From Streptomyces sp. V4I2 (GTDB taxonomy: Bacteria > Actinomycetota > Actinomycetes > Streptomycetales > Streptomycetaceae), in the NCBI RefSeq assembly GCF_030817655.1, contig NZ_JAUSZM010000003.1, positions 9,114,001 to 9,178,000 of the forward strand: DNA of 64,000 nt, given 5' to 3'. The notes under the pieces were generated by a model, which saw only the letters and a program-made list of their open reading frames with translations, had not been told where the DNA came from and did not search any database. Position 1 is the first letter of the stretch. Every line of letters begins with the position of its first letter. Position numbers and translations under genes: made by a program. Shown here one piece after another: positions 1 through 8,384 of the stretch.

Positions 1-468
1 CAGGCGCAGTACCAGGAAACGCCCGATACCGGCGAGCCCGGCGGCGGTGAGGTAGACGACCTGCTCGTAGAGCACTCCCGCCGACGGCTGCACGAGGTGC
101 AGGACGAGCACCGCGGTGGAGGTCACCACGTAGGCGGCCGTGGCCGACCCCGCGGACTGCCAGTGCTGGCGCCATCCGGCATGCCCTGCCCCGAAGGTGA
201 AGCGTGCGTGGAGCTCTGTGCTGAGCAGCGTGGAGGCGACGGTGATCAGCGCGTTCGCCGCAGTCCAGGGCATCAGGGCGGCGAGCACCGGCACGGCGCC
301 GCTGGAAGCCACCCCGACTCCGCCGCCGAGCAGAACGAACCGGGTGAAGGAGGCGAGCGGGCCGGCGGCGGCCGGGGTCCGTCGTGCCGCGGCGGGGTCG
401 GTCGCCGTTCGCTCCTCATCCCGGGCCCGGTCAGTCGTCCCCGGCTTCGGCGAGACCAGCGACTTCAT
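1..468 (-). CDS. GtrA-like integral membrane protein (3' end outside window)
   Basis: Reading the minus strand from an ATG at 468 gives 156 codons without a stop, running off the left edge. After a charged N-terminus of about 40 residues come hydrophobic segments (around FTRFVLLGGGVGVASSGAVP, then ANALITVASTLLSTELHARF) and the FTFG motif typical of GtrA family proteins. GtrA proteins are small four-helix membrane proteins thought to move polyprenyl-linked sugars across the membrane in cell-envelope glycosylation; that role comes from the family, not from this sequence. A GAAGGGA ribosome site lies 8 bases before the ATG. The C-terminal helix is missing because of the window edge. Confidence 0.75.
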   Translation of the reverse strand, partial: MKSLVSPKPGTTDRARDEERTATDPAAARRTPAAAGPLASFTRFVLLGGGVGVASSGAVPVLAALMPWTAANALITVASTLLSTELHARFTFGAGHAGWRQHWQSAGSATAAYVVTSTAVLVLHLVQPSAGVLYEQVVYLTAAGLAGIGRFLVLRL

Positions 469-1053
469 GGGATGTCCCTTCGGATGAGGGAGCTGATGGA
501 CCTCCCCGACCTTTTGAATTACGATCATACGGTAATAAGTCGCGGACCCTCCTCGCAAGGGTCTGGCAGGCTTGGGATTATGACCGTACTCACATGTGGG
601 TGGACGGCAGTCTGGATGCGCGGCAGCACTCGCGGGTGTCGAGGCCCCGCATGCGGCGTGGTGGGCTGCTCGCTTGAGCTTCGAAGCGGCGGATCATCTG
701 CGCGAGGAGGACCGAGTGCCCATCACGCGCCTACAGGCCACTTGGGTCGACCTCGTACGGCGGTTGACCGCGAGCCGTGCTCGCCTTATGCGTGCCCGCG
801 ACGTCGGGCTCTCCCAGCACGCACCCCGGCTCCTCGACGAGCACTCCTACGCGTCACTCCTGATCGTCCGGGACTCGCCACCCCGGCGATGCGCGTCGAG
901 ATCCGGGCGGTCGCGTACGTCGGACAGAGCGTCAGACGGCAGTGCGGCCGGCTCCTCGAAGCCTCGCGCGCCGCACAAAGCCCCACGTTAATTCCATGAA
1001 ACCCCCATTGCCGTCCGCCCGGTCGAAGCCCTAACGTCAGCGCAAAGCCAGCA
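469..1053. other. Intergenic region, no convincing gene
   Basis: About 585 bases between the divergent GtrA-like and GH127 genes. It is locally AT-richer around 505-600, which suits promoters. An open frame at 596-991 contains a stretch (residues about 50-90, DLVRRLTASRARLMRARDVG) faintly like the first helices of a MarR-type regulator. There is no ribosome site, no winged helix and the tail is low-complexity Arg/Ser, so at most it is a decayed remnant. Confidence 0.4.
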
Positions 1054-1078
1054 GTGCTATTGCACTGTGCAATAGCAC
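1054..1078. promoter_or_regulatory. Perfect 25-bp inverted repeat, probable operator of the GH127 operon
   Basis: GTGCTATTGCA, spacer CTG, TGCAATAGCAC: two perfect 11-base arms with a 3-base spacer, centred 30 bases before the GH127 start. The length and symmetry suit a dimeric repressor of a sugar or peptide catabolic operon (GntR, IclR or TetR size). No regulator gene is adjacent, so the binding protein is unknown. The position, just upstream of the ribosome site, would block transcription or its start. Confidence 0.75.
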
Positions 1079-1095
1079 ATACTACTGGGGTTTCC

Positions 1096-2961
1096 ATGAC
1101 ATCAGAGCAGGTCATCCCGCTGTCCACCGTGCGCATCACCGGCGGCCTGCTCCGGCACTGGCAGGACCGGAACCGGCGGTCGACCGTTCCGCACGCCATC
1201 GGGCAACTGCGCGCCGCGGGCAACGTGGACAACCTGAGCCGGCTGCTCGTGAACGACCCTCCGGCCTATCGCGGGCGTTATCCGTTCCTCGACACCGACC
1301 TGTACAAGACGCTCGAAGGTCTGGCGTACGAGCTCGGTGCGGGCGAAGCGGACGACGGTGTACGGGAGTTCTTCGACGAGGTGGTCGGCCTCCTTGAGCG
1401 GGTGCAGGCCGAGGACGGCTACCTGAACTCGTTCTTCCAGGACCCGGAAGCGGCCAAGAAGCCCTGGGAGGACCTGGCCTGGGGACACGAGTTGTACAAC
1501 CTCGGTCATCTGATCCAGGCCGCCGTCGCGGCCGGCCAGCGGATGGGCGACCGCCGCCTGCTCGAAGTGGCCGTGAAATTCGCCGACTTGGCCGTACGGC
1601 GCTTCGGCGAGGGCCGCGAAGAGGCCACCTGCGGCCACCCCGAGGTGGAGATGGCCCTGGTCGAGCTGTACCGGGAGACCGGCAACCGCGACTACCTCAC
1701 CCAGGCGGGCCTGTTCCTGGACCGGCGCGGCCACGGGCATCTGAAGCACAGCGTCTTTCCCCCGGAGTATTTCCAGGACCACCTGCCCTTCCGCCAGTTG
1801 CCCTCGGTCACCGGACACGCGGTCCGCATGGCCTACCTGGCCGCCGGAGCGGCCGACCTCTACCGGGAGACCGGCGACCGGACCCTGTTCGACACGCTCG
1901 ACCGGCTCTGGGACGACATGGTCGCCACCAAGCTCTACTTCACCGGCGGGCTCGGCAGCCGGCACTCGGACGAGGCCATCGGCGACCGCTACGAACTGCC
2001 GTCCGAGCGCGCGTACAGCGAGACCTGCGCCGCCATCGCCACCATGCAGTGGGCCTGGCGCATGTTCGTGGCCACCGGCGGCGCGAAGTACCTCGACGTC
2101 TTCGAACGCGTCCTCTTCAACGCCTACGCCGTGGGCCTGTCCGCCGACGGGACGGCCTTCTTCTACGACAACCCGCTCCAGCGCCGCCCCGATCACGAGC
2201 AGCGCAGCGGGGCCGAGGCCGGGGGCGAGCCGCTGCGGCGGCCGTGGTTCACCTGCCCGTGCTGTCCGCCGAACATCGTCCGCTGGATGGCACAGCTCGG
2301 CGACCACATGGCCGCCGAACGCCAAGACGCCCTGTACGTCGCCCTGTACGCCGAGAGCCGGATCGAGACGGACGCCCTCACGGTGAACGTCGAGACCGCC
2401 TACCCGTGGGACGGGGACGTGCGGCTGACGATCGAGCGCGCGCCCCGCCGGCCGTACGCGATCAGACTCCGCATCCCCGCCTGGGCGCGCGACAGCACGC
2501 TCGACGGCGTGCCCGTCACGGCCGAGGACGGCTGGCTGACCGTCGAACGGAACTGGACCGAGGGCGACAGCATCCGTCTCCACCTGCCCATGCCGGTCCG
2601 TGGCCACGCCTCCCACCCACACCTGGACGCGACCCGCGGCGCGGTCGGCGTCGCCCGCGGCCCGCTGGTCTACTGCGTCGAGCAGCAGGACTCACCGGCC
2701 CCCGTGGACGACCTGGTCCTGTCGCCCGACCGCATCGCGGCCGCGGAGGTCTCCTCGCCGATCGAGGAACTGCTCGGTGCCGTCGTCCTCCGGCTGACGG
2801 CTGATGTCCGGCCCGCTCAATCGCCGGAGCTCTACCCGGAGTTCACCACCGAACCCCGCACCCCTGAGGCGACCTCGACGGTACCCGTGGCACTCGTGCC
2901 CTATTTCCTGTGGGGCAACCGCAGGCCCGGTGCCATGCGCGTGTGGGTCAGGGCGCAGTGA
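1096..2961 (+). CDS. GH127 beta-L-arabinofuranosidase
   Basis: A 621-residue protein of the GH127 (formerly DUF1680) family, whose founding member is the bifidobacterial HypBA1. That enzyme releases L-arabinose from beta-1,2-linked arabinofuranosyl disaccharide on hydroxyproline. The zinc/thiolate catalytic set is visible: Glu309-Thr-Cys311 and the Cys389-Cys390 pair in CPCCPPN, matching Glu338, Cys340, Cys417 and Cys418 of HypBA1, where Cys417 is the nucleophile. The (alpha/alpha)6 barrel comes first and beta-sandwich domains follow. No signal peptide is seen, so it should act on imported substrate. The ATG at 1096 follows GGGG; an upstream in-frame ATG at 1054 lies inside the operator. First gene of an operon reaching 11,015. 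Confidence 0.9.
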   Translation: MTSEQVIPLSTVRITGGLLRHWQDRNRRSTVPHAIGQLRAAGNVDNLSRLLVNDPPAYRGRYPFLDTDLYKTLEGLAYELGAGEADDGVREFFDEVVGLLERVQAEDGYLNSFFQDPEAAKKPWEDLAWGHELYNLGHLIQAAVAAGQRMGDRRLLEVAVKFADLAVRRFGEGREEATCGHPEVEMALVELYRETGNRDYLTQAGLFLDRRGHGHLKHSVFPPEYFQDHLPFRQLPSVTGHAVRMAYLAAGAADLYRETGDRTLFDTLDRLWDDMVATKLYFTGGLGSRHSDEAIGDRYELPSERAYSETCAAIATMQWAWRMFVATGGAKYLDVFERVLFNAYAVGLSADGTAFFYDNPLQRRPDHEQRSGAEAGGEPLRRPWFTCPCCPPNIVRWMAQLGDHMAAERQDALYVALYAESRIETDALTVNVETAYPWDGDVRLTIERAPRRPYAIRLRIPAWARDSTLDGVPVTAEDGWLTVERNWTEGDSIRLHLPMPVRGHASHPHLDATRGAVGVARGPLVYCVEQQDSPAPVDDLVLSPDRIAAAEVSSPIEELLGAVVLRLTADVRPAQSPELYPEFTTEPRTPEATSTVPVALVPYFLWGNRRPGAMRVWVRAQ

Positions 2962-3049
2962 CCGCGTCCATCGAACTCATCGACCGACCACCCCCTCAAG
3001 TCGACCCGCCTCCACCCGAGTCGACCCGCATCGCCCCAAGGAGAGCCTC

Positions 3050-4735
3050 ATGAGGAGATCAACCGCCGTCATCGGCGTCACGCTGCTCAGCACGCTGACA
3101 CTCACGTCCTGTACCGGCGCCTCGGGGACCTCGTCCAACGGCACCGGTACCGGATCCTCGTCGGCCCCGGCCACCGGCGGCACCGTCCACGTCCTGGCCG
3201 CCGCGGACTTCTCCCATCTGGACCCCGGGCTCGGCTGGGACGGCGGCGTCAACAACTTCTACCGGCTCATCTATCGCGGCCTGACCACGGTCGGCGCCGG
3301 CCCCGGCGCCGAGAGCACGAAGATCGTCCCGGATCTGGCGACCGACCTCGGCACGCCGACGGACGACGCGAAGACCTGGACGTACCACCTCAGGGACGGC
3401 CTGGCCTTCGAGGACGGGTCGCCCATCGACAGCGCGGCCGTGAAGTTCGGCATCGAGCGCGCCTGGGACCCCGAGATGGGCGGCTCGCCGTATCCGAAGG
3501 AGCTGATCGAGGCGCCGGCCGACTACAAGGGGCCGTACCGGTCCGGTGACCTCGACTCGATCGAGACGCCCGACGCCAAGACCGTCGTCTTCCGTCTGAA
3601 GAAGTCCTTCCCCGACTTCCCCAGCGCGCTGACCATGCCCAACTTCACCCCGTTCCCCAAGGGGACAGGCGCGGCGCACGCCTTCGACACCAAGCCGGTG
3701 GCCTCCGGCCCCTACAAGGTGGCGAGTTACGTCCACGGCACCTCGCTCAAGCTGGTCCGCAACCCGGAGTGGAAGGCGTCGACCGACAAGGTCCGCGCGG
3801 CCAGGCCGGACGCCTTCGAGTGGACCTTCGGGCTCGACGGCGCCACCATCGACGAGCGCATGCTCGCCGGACAGGGCGCGGACGCCGACGCCGTCAACAC
3901 CACCAGCAGCATTCAGCCGGCGACCCTCTCGCGGATCCAGACGCCGCAGTTGAAGGCGCGCACGCTGTCCGGGTACGGGGGCTGCACCACCTACATGGGG
4001 ATGAACACGTCCCGCACGCACCTCTCCGACCTGAGGGTGCGCCAGGCCATCGAGTTCGCGGTCGACAAGGACACGGTCGTCGCCGCGCTCGGCGGCTCCC
4101 GGCTCGCCACGAAGGCGACCGCGATCCAGCCGCCGACCATGCTCGGCCGCACCGACTACGACCTCTACCCGCACAGCGTGGCCAAGGCCAGGCAACTGCT
4201 CGCCGAGGCGGGGCTGTCGGGCGGCTTCACCCTCACCCTGGACAACCGCCCGGACGCCAAGAACACGGCGCTCGCGGTGGCGATCCAGGAGGCTCTCAAG
4301 CCGCTGAACATCAAGGTGAAGATCAACACCATCGACACCTCGTCGTACTACGAGGTCATCGGCACCACCGCCAAGCAGAACGATCTCGCCATCACCGGCT
4401 GGTGCCCCGACTGGGCCTCCGGTTCGACCTTCCTGCCGCCCCTGTTCGACGGCCGCAGGATCACCCCGACCGCGAACACCAACATCGCCCAGATTGACAA
4501 CGATGCCATCAACAAGCGGATCGACGAGATCGCGGCCATGAAGGACGTGGCCGCCGCGAACAAGGCGTACGGCGCACTGGACAAGCAGATCATGACCCAG
4601 GCCCCGGTGGTGCCGCTGGCCTACGAGAAGACCATCACCGTCACCGGCTCCAACATAGCGGGCGCCTATCTGTCCGCGTCGTTCAGCGGCGGCATCGACC
4701 TGGTCTCCGTGGGCCTCAAGGACTCGGGAAAGTAG
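3050..4735 (+). CDS. ABC transporter substrate-binding lipoprotein, family 5 (Dpp/Opp type)
   Basis: A 561-residue extracytoplasmic binding protein. The N-terminus has a short positive region, a hydrophobic core and a lipobox ending LTSC (Cys about 21), so it is a lipoprotein anchored outside the membrane. The body is a family 5 solute-binding protein as found in peptide, nickel and some oligosaccharide importers (motifs YRLIYRGLT, DGLAFEDGSPIDSAAVKFGI, LRVRQAIEFAVDK). AAGGAGAG precedes the ATG at 3050. It lies 88 bases after the GH127 gene and 7 before the first permease gene. Peptide or glycopeptide is the most likely cargo given the downstream prolyl peptidases; an arabinooligosaccharide is the alternative. 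Confidence 0.9.
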   Translation: MRRSTAVIGVTLLSTLTLTSCTGASGTSSNGTGTGSSSAPATGGTVHVLAAADFSHLDPGLGWDGGVNNFYRLIYRGLTTVGAGPGAESTKIVPDLATDLGTPTDDAKTWTYHLRDGLAFEDGSPIDSAAVKFGIERAWDPEMGGSPYPKELIEAPADYKGPYRSGDLDSIETPDAKTVVFRLKKSFPDFPSALTMPNFTPFPKGTGAAHAFDTKPVASGPYKVASYVHGTSLKLVRNPEWKASTDKVRAARPDAFEWTFGLDGATIDERMLAGQGADADAVNTTSSIQPATLSRIQTPQLKARTLSGYGGCTTYMGMNTSRTHLSDLRVRQAIEFAVDKDTVVAALGGSRLATKATAIQPPTMLGRTDYDLYPHSVAKARQLLAEAGLSGGFTLTLDNRPDAKNTALAVAIQEALKPLNIKVKINTIDTSSYYEVIGTTAKQNDLAITGWCPDWASGSTFLPPLFDGRRITPTANTNIAQIDNDAINKRIDEIAAMKDVAAANKAYGALDKQIMTQAPVVPLAYEKTITVTGSNIAGAYLSASFSGGIDLVSVGLKDSGK

Positions 4736-4742
4736 GCGGCTC

Positions 4743-5696
4743 ATGACGACTGCCTTCGTGCACGACGTGCAGCCCGCTCCGCCGGTGGGCGCACCCGGTG
4801 CCCCCACCACGGCGGGCCGTCGGATCATGGGCGTGCTGCTGCACGACCGTGGCGCCCTGTTCAGCGCCGGGTTCATCGCCCTGATGCTGCTGATGGCGAT
4901 CTGCGCACCGCTCATCACCGCCCTCACGGGCCACGGGCCCACCGCGTTCGACACGGCGGCCATCGACGTCGACGCGGGCGGCCTGCCCAAGGGGGACTTC
5001 GGCGGGATCAGCGCCGATCACCTGCTGGGCGTCGAACCGCTGAACGGCCGCGACGTCCTGGCGCGCATCGCGTACGGCGCCCGCGTGTCGTTCCTCATCG
5101 CCGCGTCGGCGACCGTCCTCACCACCCTGCTCGGCGTGGTCCTCGGCATGGTCGCCGGCTTCTACGGGGGCTGGGTCGACCAGGTCATCTCCCGGGTCAT
5201 GGACTTCCTGATGGCCTTTCCGGCACTCATCTTCATGATCGCCATCCTGTCGTCGCTGCCCGCGGGCAACCGGTCGTTCCTGCTGGTCGCCGTGATCAGC
5301 GTGTTCGGCTGGCCCTATCTCGCGCGCGTGGTGCGCGGCCAGACGCTGACCCTGCTGAACCGGGACTTCGTCGAGGCGGCCCGCGCCTCCGGTGCCTCCC
5401 GGCGCGACCTGGTGTTCAAGGAGATCCTGCCCAACCTGCGCAGCTCGCTGATCGTGATGACGACCCTCGCGGTGCCCGGCTACATCGGTACCGAGGCCGG
5501 CCTGTCGTTCCTCGGCGTGGGCGTCAGTCCGCCGACGCCCTCCTGGGGCCAGATGATCGCGAGCTCGGTCAGCTGGTACGCGGTGGACCCGCTGTACTTC
5601 GCCGTCCCCGGACTCTTCCTCTTCCTGACCGTGCTGTCCCTCACCGTGCTCGGCGACCGGATCCGGGCCGCCACCGACGCGGGGGAGGCCGCCTGA
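4743..5696 (+). CDS. ABC transporter permease, DppC/OppC type
   Basis: A 317-residue membrane subunit of the binding-protein-dependent importer. After a cytoplasmic Pro/Ala-rich start, the first membrane helix is near residues 38-58, followed by the periplasmic-type loop with the DppC motif LLGVEPLNGRDVLARIAYGARVS. Four or five further helices follow. The EAA loop (EAARASGASRRDLVFKEILPN) contacts the ATPases. The stop overlaps the next ATG as TGATG, so the two permeases are translated together. Confidence 0.9.
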   Translation: MTTAFVHDVQPAPPVGAPGAPTTAGRRIMGVLLHDRGALFSAGFIALMLLMAICAPLITALTGHGPTAFDTAAIDVDAGGLPKGDFGGISADHLLGVEPLNGRDVLARIAYGARVSFLIAASATVLTTLLGVVLGMVAGFYGGWVDQVISRVMDFLMAFPALIFMIAILSSLPAGNRSFLLVAVISVFGWPYLARVVRGQTLTLLNRDFVEAARASGASRRDLVFKEILPNLRSSLIVMTTLAVPGYIGTEAGLSFLGVGVSPPTPSWGQMIASSVSWYAVDPLYFAVPGLFLFLTVLSLTVLGDRIRAATDAGEAA

Positions 5697-6685
5697 TGGC
5701 CCGCTACCTCGCCGGCCGGATCGCCGGGCTCGTGCTGATCCTCTTCCTGGTCTGCCTGTTCACCTACCTCATCTTCTTCGAGCTGTCGCCGGACCCCGCG
5801 GTGATGATCTGCGGCAAGACCTGCACACCGGAACGGGTCACGCAGATCCGCACGATCCTCGGCATCGACCAGCCGTTCCTCACCCAGTTCTGGAACTTCC
5901 TCAGCGGGCTGTTCGCCGGGCGGGACTACGGCTCCGGCGCGAACCTCGTGCACTGCCCGGCACCCTGCCTCGGCTACTCGTTCCAGACCAACCAATCCGT
6001 GTGGCAGATGGTCCTGAGCCGCCTCCCGGTCACCGCCACCCTCGCGATCGGCGCGGCCGCGCTCTGGCTGCTCGCCGGCATCACCACGGGACTGCTCAGC
6101 GCCGTCAAGGAGGGCACCTGGTGGGACAAGGCCGCCATGAACCTGGCCCTGGGCGGCGCCAGTGTCCCCAACTACGTGCTCGCGCTCGCCCTCCAGTACG
6201 TCCTGGTGGTCAAGCTGCAGGTCCTGCCGTTCCCGTCGAGTGTGGCCTTCACGGACGACCCCGGTCTGTGGTTCCAGTCGTACCTCATGCCGTGGATCGT
6301 CCTCGCCACCGGCGCCGCCTGTCTGTACGCCCGGCTGACGAGGGCGAACGTCATCGACACGCTGGCCGAGAACTTCTTCCGGACCGCCCGCTCCAAGGGC
6401 CTGGCCCCCGTACTCACCATGCGGCGGCACGCGTTGCGGCCCGCGCTCACGCCGATCGTCACGATCTTCGGCATGGACTTCGCCGCGCTGCTGGGCGGCG
6501 CGCTGATCACCGAGACGGTCTTCGGACTCAACGGCATCGGCAAGATGGCCGCCGACTCGATCGCCAAGAACGACCAGCCGGTGATCATGGCGGTCACGCT
6601 CCTCGCGGCCTTCTTCGTGGTGGTGGGCAACGTCGTGGTCGACCTCGTCTACACCACCCTCGACCCGCGAGTGAGGATCCGATGA
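5696..6685 (+). CDS. ABC transporter permease, DppB/OppB type
   Basis: A 329-residue partner permease. It begins with the usual DppB start (ARYLAGRIAGLVLILFLVCL) and a large extracytoplasmic loop at residues about 30-100. That loop holds four cysteines (near CGKTC and CPAPC), an unusual feature that may form disulfides. The EAA-like loop is TARSKGLAPVLTMRRHALRP. Six membrane helices are expected. It overlaps the previous gene by one base and the following ATPase gene by four (ATGA). Confidence 0.88.
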   Translation: MARYLAGRIAGLVLILFLVCLFTYLIFFELSPDPAVMICGKTCTPERVTQIRTILGIDQPFLTQFWNFLSGLFAGRDYGSGANLVHCPAPCLGYSFQTNQSVWQMVLSRLPVTATLAIGAAALWLLAGITTGLLSAVKEGTWWDKAAMNLALGGASVPNYVLALALQYVLVVKLQVLPFPSSVAFTDDPGLWFQSYLMPWIVLATGAACLYARLTRANVIDTLAENFFRTARSKGLAPVLTMRRHALRPALTPIVTIFGMDFAALLGGALITETVFGLNGIGKMAADSIAKNDQPVIMAVTLLAAFFVVVGNVVVDLVYTTLDPRVRIR

Positions 6686-7566
6686 GCGAGTCAGTGGTCG
6701 AGGATCCGAGGAGCGAGGTGCCGGTCGAGGATCCGACGGGCGAGCTGCTGGTCGTGGAGAACCTCACCGTGACCCTGCCGACCACGCGCGGCCCCGTGGA
6801 CGTCGTCAAGGACGTGTCGTTCACGGTCGGCAGGAACGAGACCGTCGGCATCGTCGGCGAATCCGGCTCGGGCAAGTCGATGACCAGCCTGGCCGTCATG
6901 GGCCTGCTGCCGCGCGGGGCCGTGACGCGGGGCAGCGTCCGGCTGGGCGGCCTCGAACTGCTCGGCCGTACGGACCGCGAGATGCGCCGGATCCGGGGCG
7001 CACAGGCGTCCATGATCTTTCAGGATCCGCTCTCCTCGCTGAACCCGTACTACACGGTCGGCCTGCAGATCGAGGAGACGTACCGGGCGCACCGGGGCGC
7101 TTCGCGGAAGGAGGCCAGGAAGGTCGCCGTCGAGGCGCTCGCGCGGGTCGGCATCCCGGAACCGGAGCGGCGGGCCGGCCACTACCCCCACCAGTTCTCC
7201 GGCGGACAGCGGCAACGCGTCATGATCGCGATGGCGCTGGTCTGTTCACCCGCGCTGCTCATCGCCGACGAACCGACCACGGCCCTGGACGTCACCGTCC
7301 AGGCCCAGATCCTGCGCCTGCTCGCCGAATTGCAGCGCAGGACCCGCACCGGGATGGTCTTCATCACCCACGACCTCGCCGTGATCAGCTCCATCGCGAC
7401 CCGGGTGCTCGTGATGTGCCAGGGCGAGCAGGTCGAGTACGGCACCGCGGAGCAGATCTTCTCGGCGCCTCAACACGCGTACACCCGCAAGCTGTTGGAC
7501 AGCAGCCCGCGTGTCACCGACGACCTTCCCGCCGGCGACCTTCCCACCGACGAGGTGATCGCGTGA
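6682..7566 (+). CDS. ABC transporter ATPase, DppD/OppD type
   Basis: A 294-residue nucleotide-binding subunit. Walker A is GESGSGKS, the signature is FSGGQRQRV, Walker B is LLIADEPTTALD and the switch His is in FITHDLAVI. The N-terminal extension of about 20 residues is acidic and repeats VEDP. The C-terminus has the family's oligopeptide tail (HAYTRKLLDSSP), although the cysteine-rich Fe-S-like motif of many OppD tails is absent. The start at 6682 overlaps the permease stop (ATGA); the open frame continues upstream but has no other suitable site. Confidence 0.9.
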   Translation: MSESVVEDPRSEVPVEDPTGELLVVENLTVTLPTTRGPVDVVKDVSFTVGRNETVGIVGESGSGKSMTSLAVMGLLPRGAVTRGSVRLGGLELLGRTDREMRRIRGAQASMIFQDPLSSLNPYYTVGLQIEETYRAHRGASRKEARKVAVEALARVGIPEPERRAGHYPHQFSGGQRQRVMIAMALVCSPALLIADEPTTALDVTVQAQILRLLAELQRRTRTGMVFITHDLAVISSIATRVLVMCQGEQVEYGTAEQIFSAPQHAYTRKLLDSSPRVTDDLPAGDLPTDEVIA

Positions 7567-8384
7567 GCGACGTACTGCTCAGCGCCCGCGACCTGACCAA
7601 GCGGTTCACCGTCCGCGGAGTGTACGGCCGCAAAAGCGAGTTCACCGCCGTGGACGGCGTCAGTTTCGACGTACGGCGGGGCGAGACCTTCGCGGTGGTC
7701 GGGGAGTCCGGCAGCGGCAAGTCCACCAGCGCGCGGATCGTCGCCAAGCTGATGGAACCGAGCGCGGGCACCCTGGAGTTCGAGGGCGAGGACATCACCC
7801 ACGCCACGGGCGCGCGGCTCGCCCGCTACCGCGCCGACGTACAGGTCGTCTTCCAGGACCCGTTCTCCTCGCTCAACCCCCGGCACACCGTCGAGCGCAT
7901 CCTGATGGCACCGCTCGACTACCAGCGCATCGCACCCCCGGGAGGCCGGCGGACGTACACCAGGGAGCTGATGGAACGGGTCGGCCTCGACCCCGGCCAC
8001 TCCCAGCGCTATCCCGCGCAGTTCTCCGGCGGCCAGGCCCAGCGGATCGGCATCGCCCGGGCGCTGGCCGTCAATCCGAAACTGGTGATCTGCGACGAGG
8101 CGGTCTCCGCGCTGGACGTGTCCGTCCAGGCACAGGTCGTCGAACTGCTGCTGCGCCTCCAGCGGGAGAGTGGATTCAGCTACGTCTTCATCGCCCACGA
8201 CCTGGCGGTGGTCCGGCGGATCGCGCACCGGGTGGCGGTCATGAACGAGGGGAAGATCGTCGAACAGGGGCCGTGCGCCCAGGTCTTCGACGACCCTGGT
8301 GACCCGTACACCCGGACGCTGCTGGCCGCGATCCCCCGCATCAACCCCGAGTGGGACCGCCGAAGAAGGGCCGCCACCGCATGA
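7563..8384 (+). CDS. ABC transporter ATPase, DppF/OppF type
   Basis: A 273-residue second ATPase of the same importer. It has Walker A GESGSGKS, signature FSGGQAQRI, Walker B LVICDEAVSALD and His-switch FIAHDLAVV. The DppF-specific FQDPFSSLNPRHTV motif follows the Q-loop region. The GTG start overlaps the stop of the preceding ATPase (GTGA), and the stop is overlapped by the ATG of the hydrolase gene. With the binding protein, two permeases and the other ATPase it makes a complete ABC importer. Confidence 0.9.
   Translation: MSDVLLSARDLTKRFTVRGVYGRKSEFTAVDGVSFDVRRGETFAVVGESGSGKSTSARIVAKLMEPSAGTLEFEGEDITHATGARLARYRADVQVVFQDPFSSLNPRHTVERILMAPLDYQRIAPPGGRRTYTRELMERVGLDPGHSQRYPAQFSGGQAQRIGIARALAVNPKLVICDEAVSALDVSVQAQVVELLLRLQRESGFSYVFIAHDLAVVRRIAHRVAVMNEGKIVEQGPCAQVFDDPGDPYTRTLLAAIPRINPEWDRRRRAATA

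Noticed and set aside
596..991. Possible MarR-type regulator remnant
   Set aside because: Only one short stretch resembles MarR helices; no ribosome site, no winged helix and no stop or start consistent with a gene.
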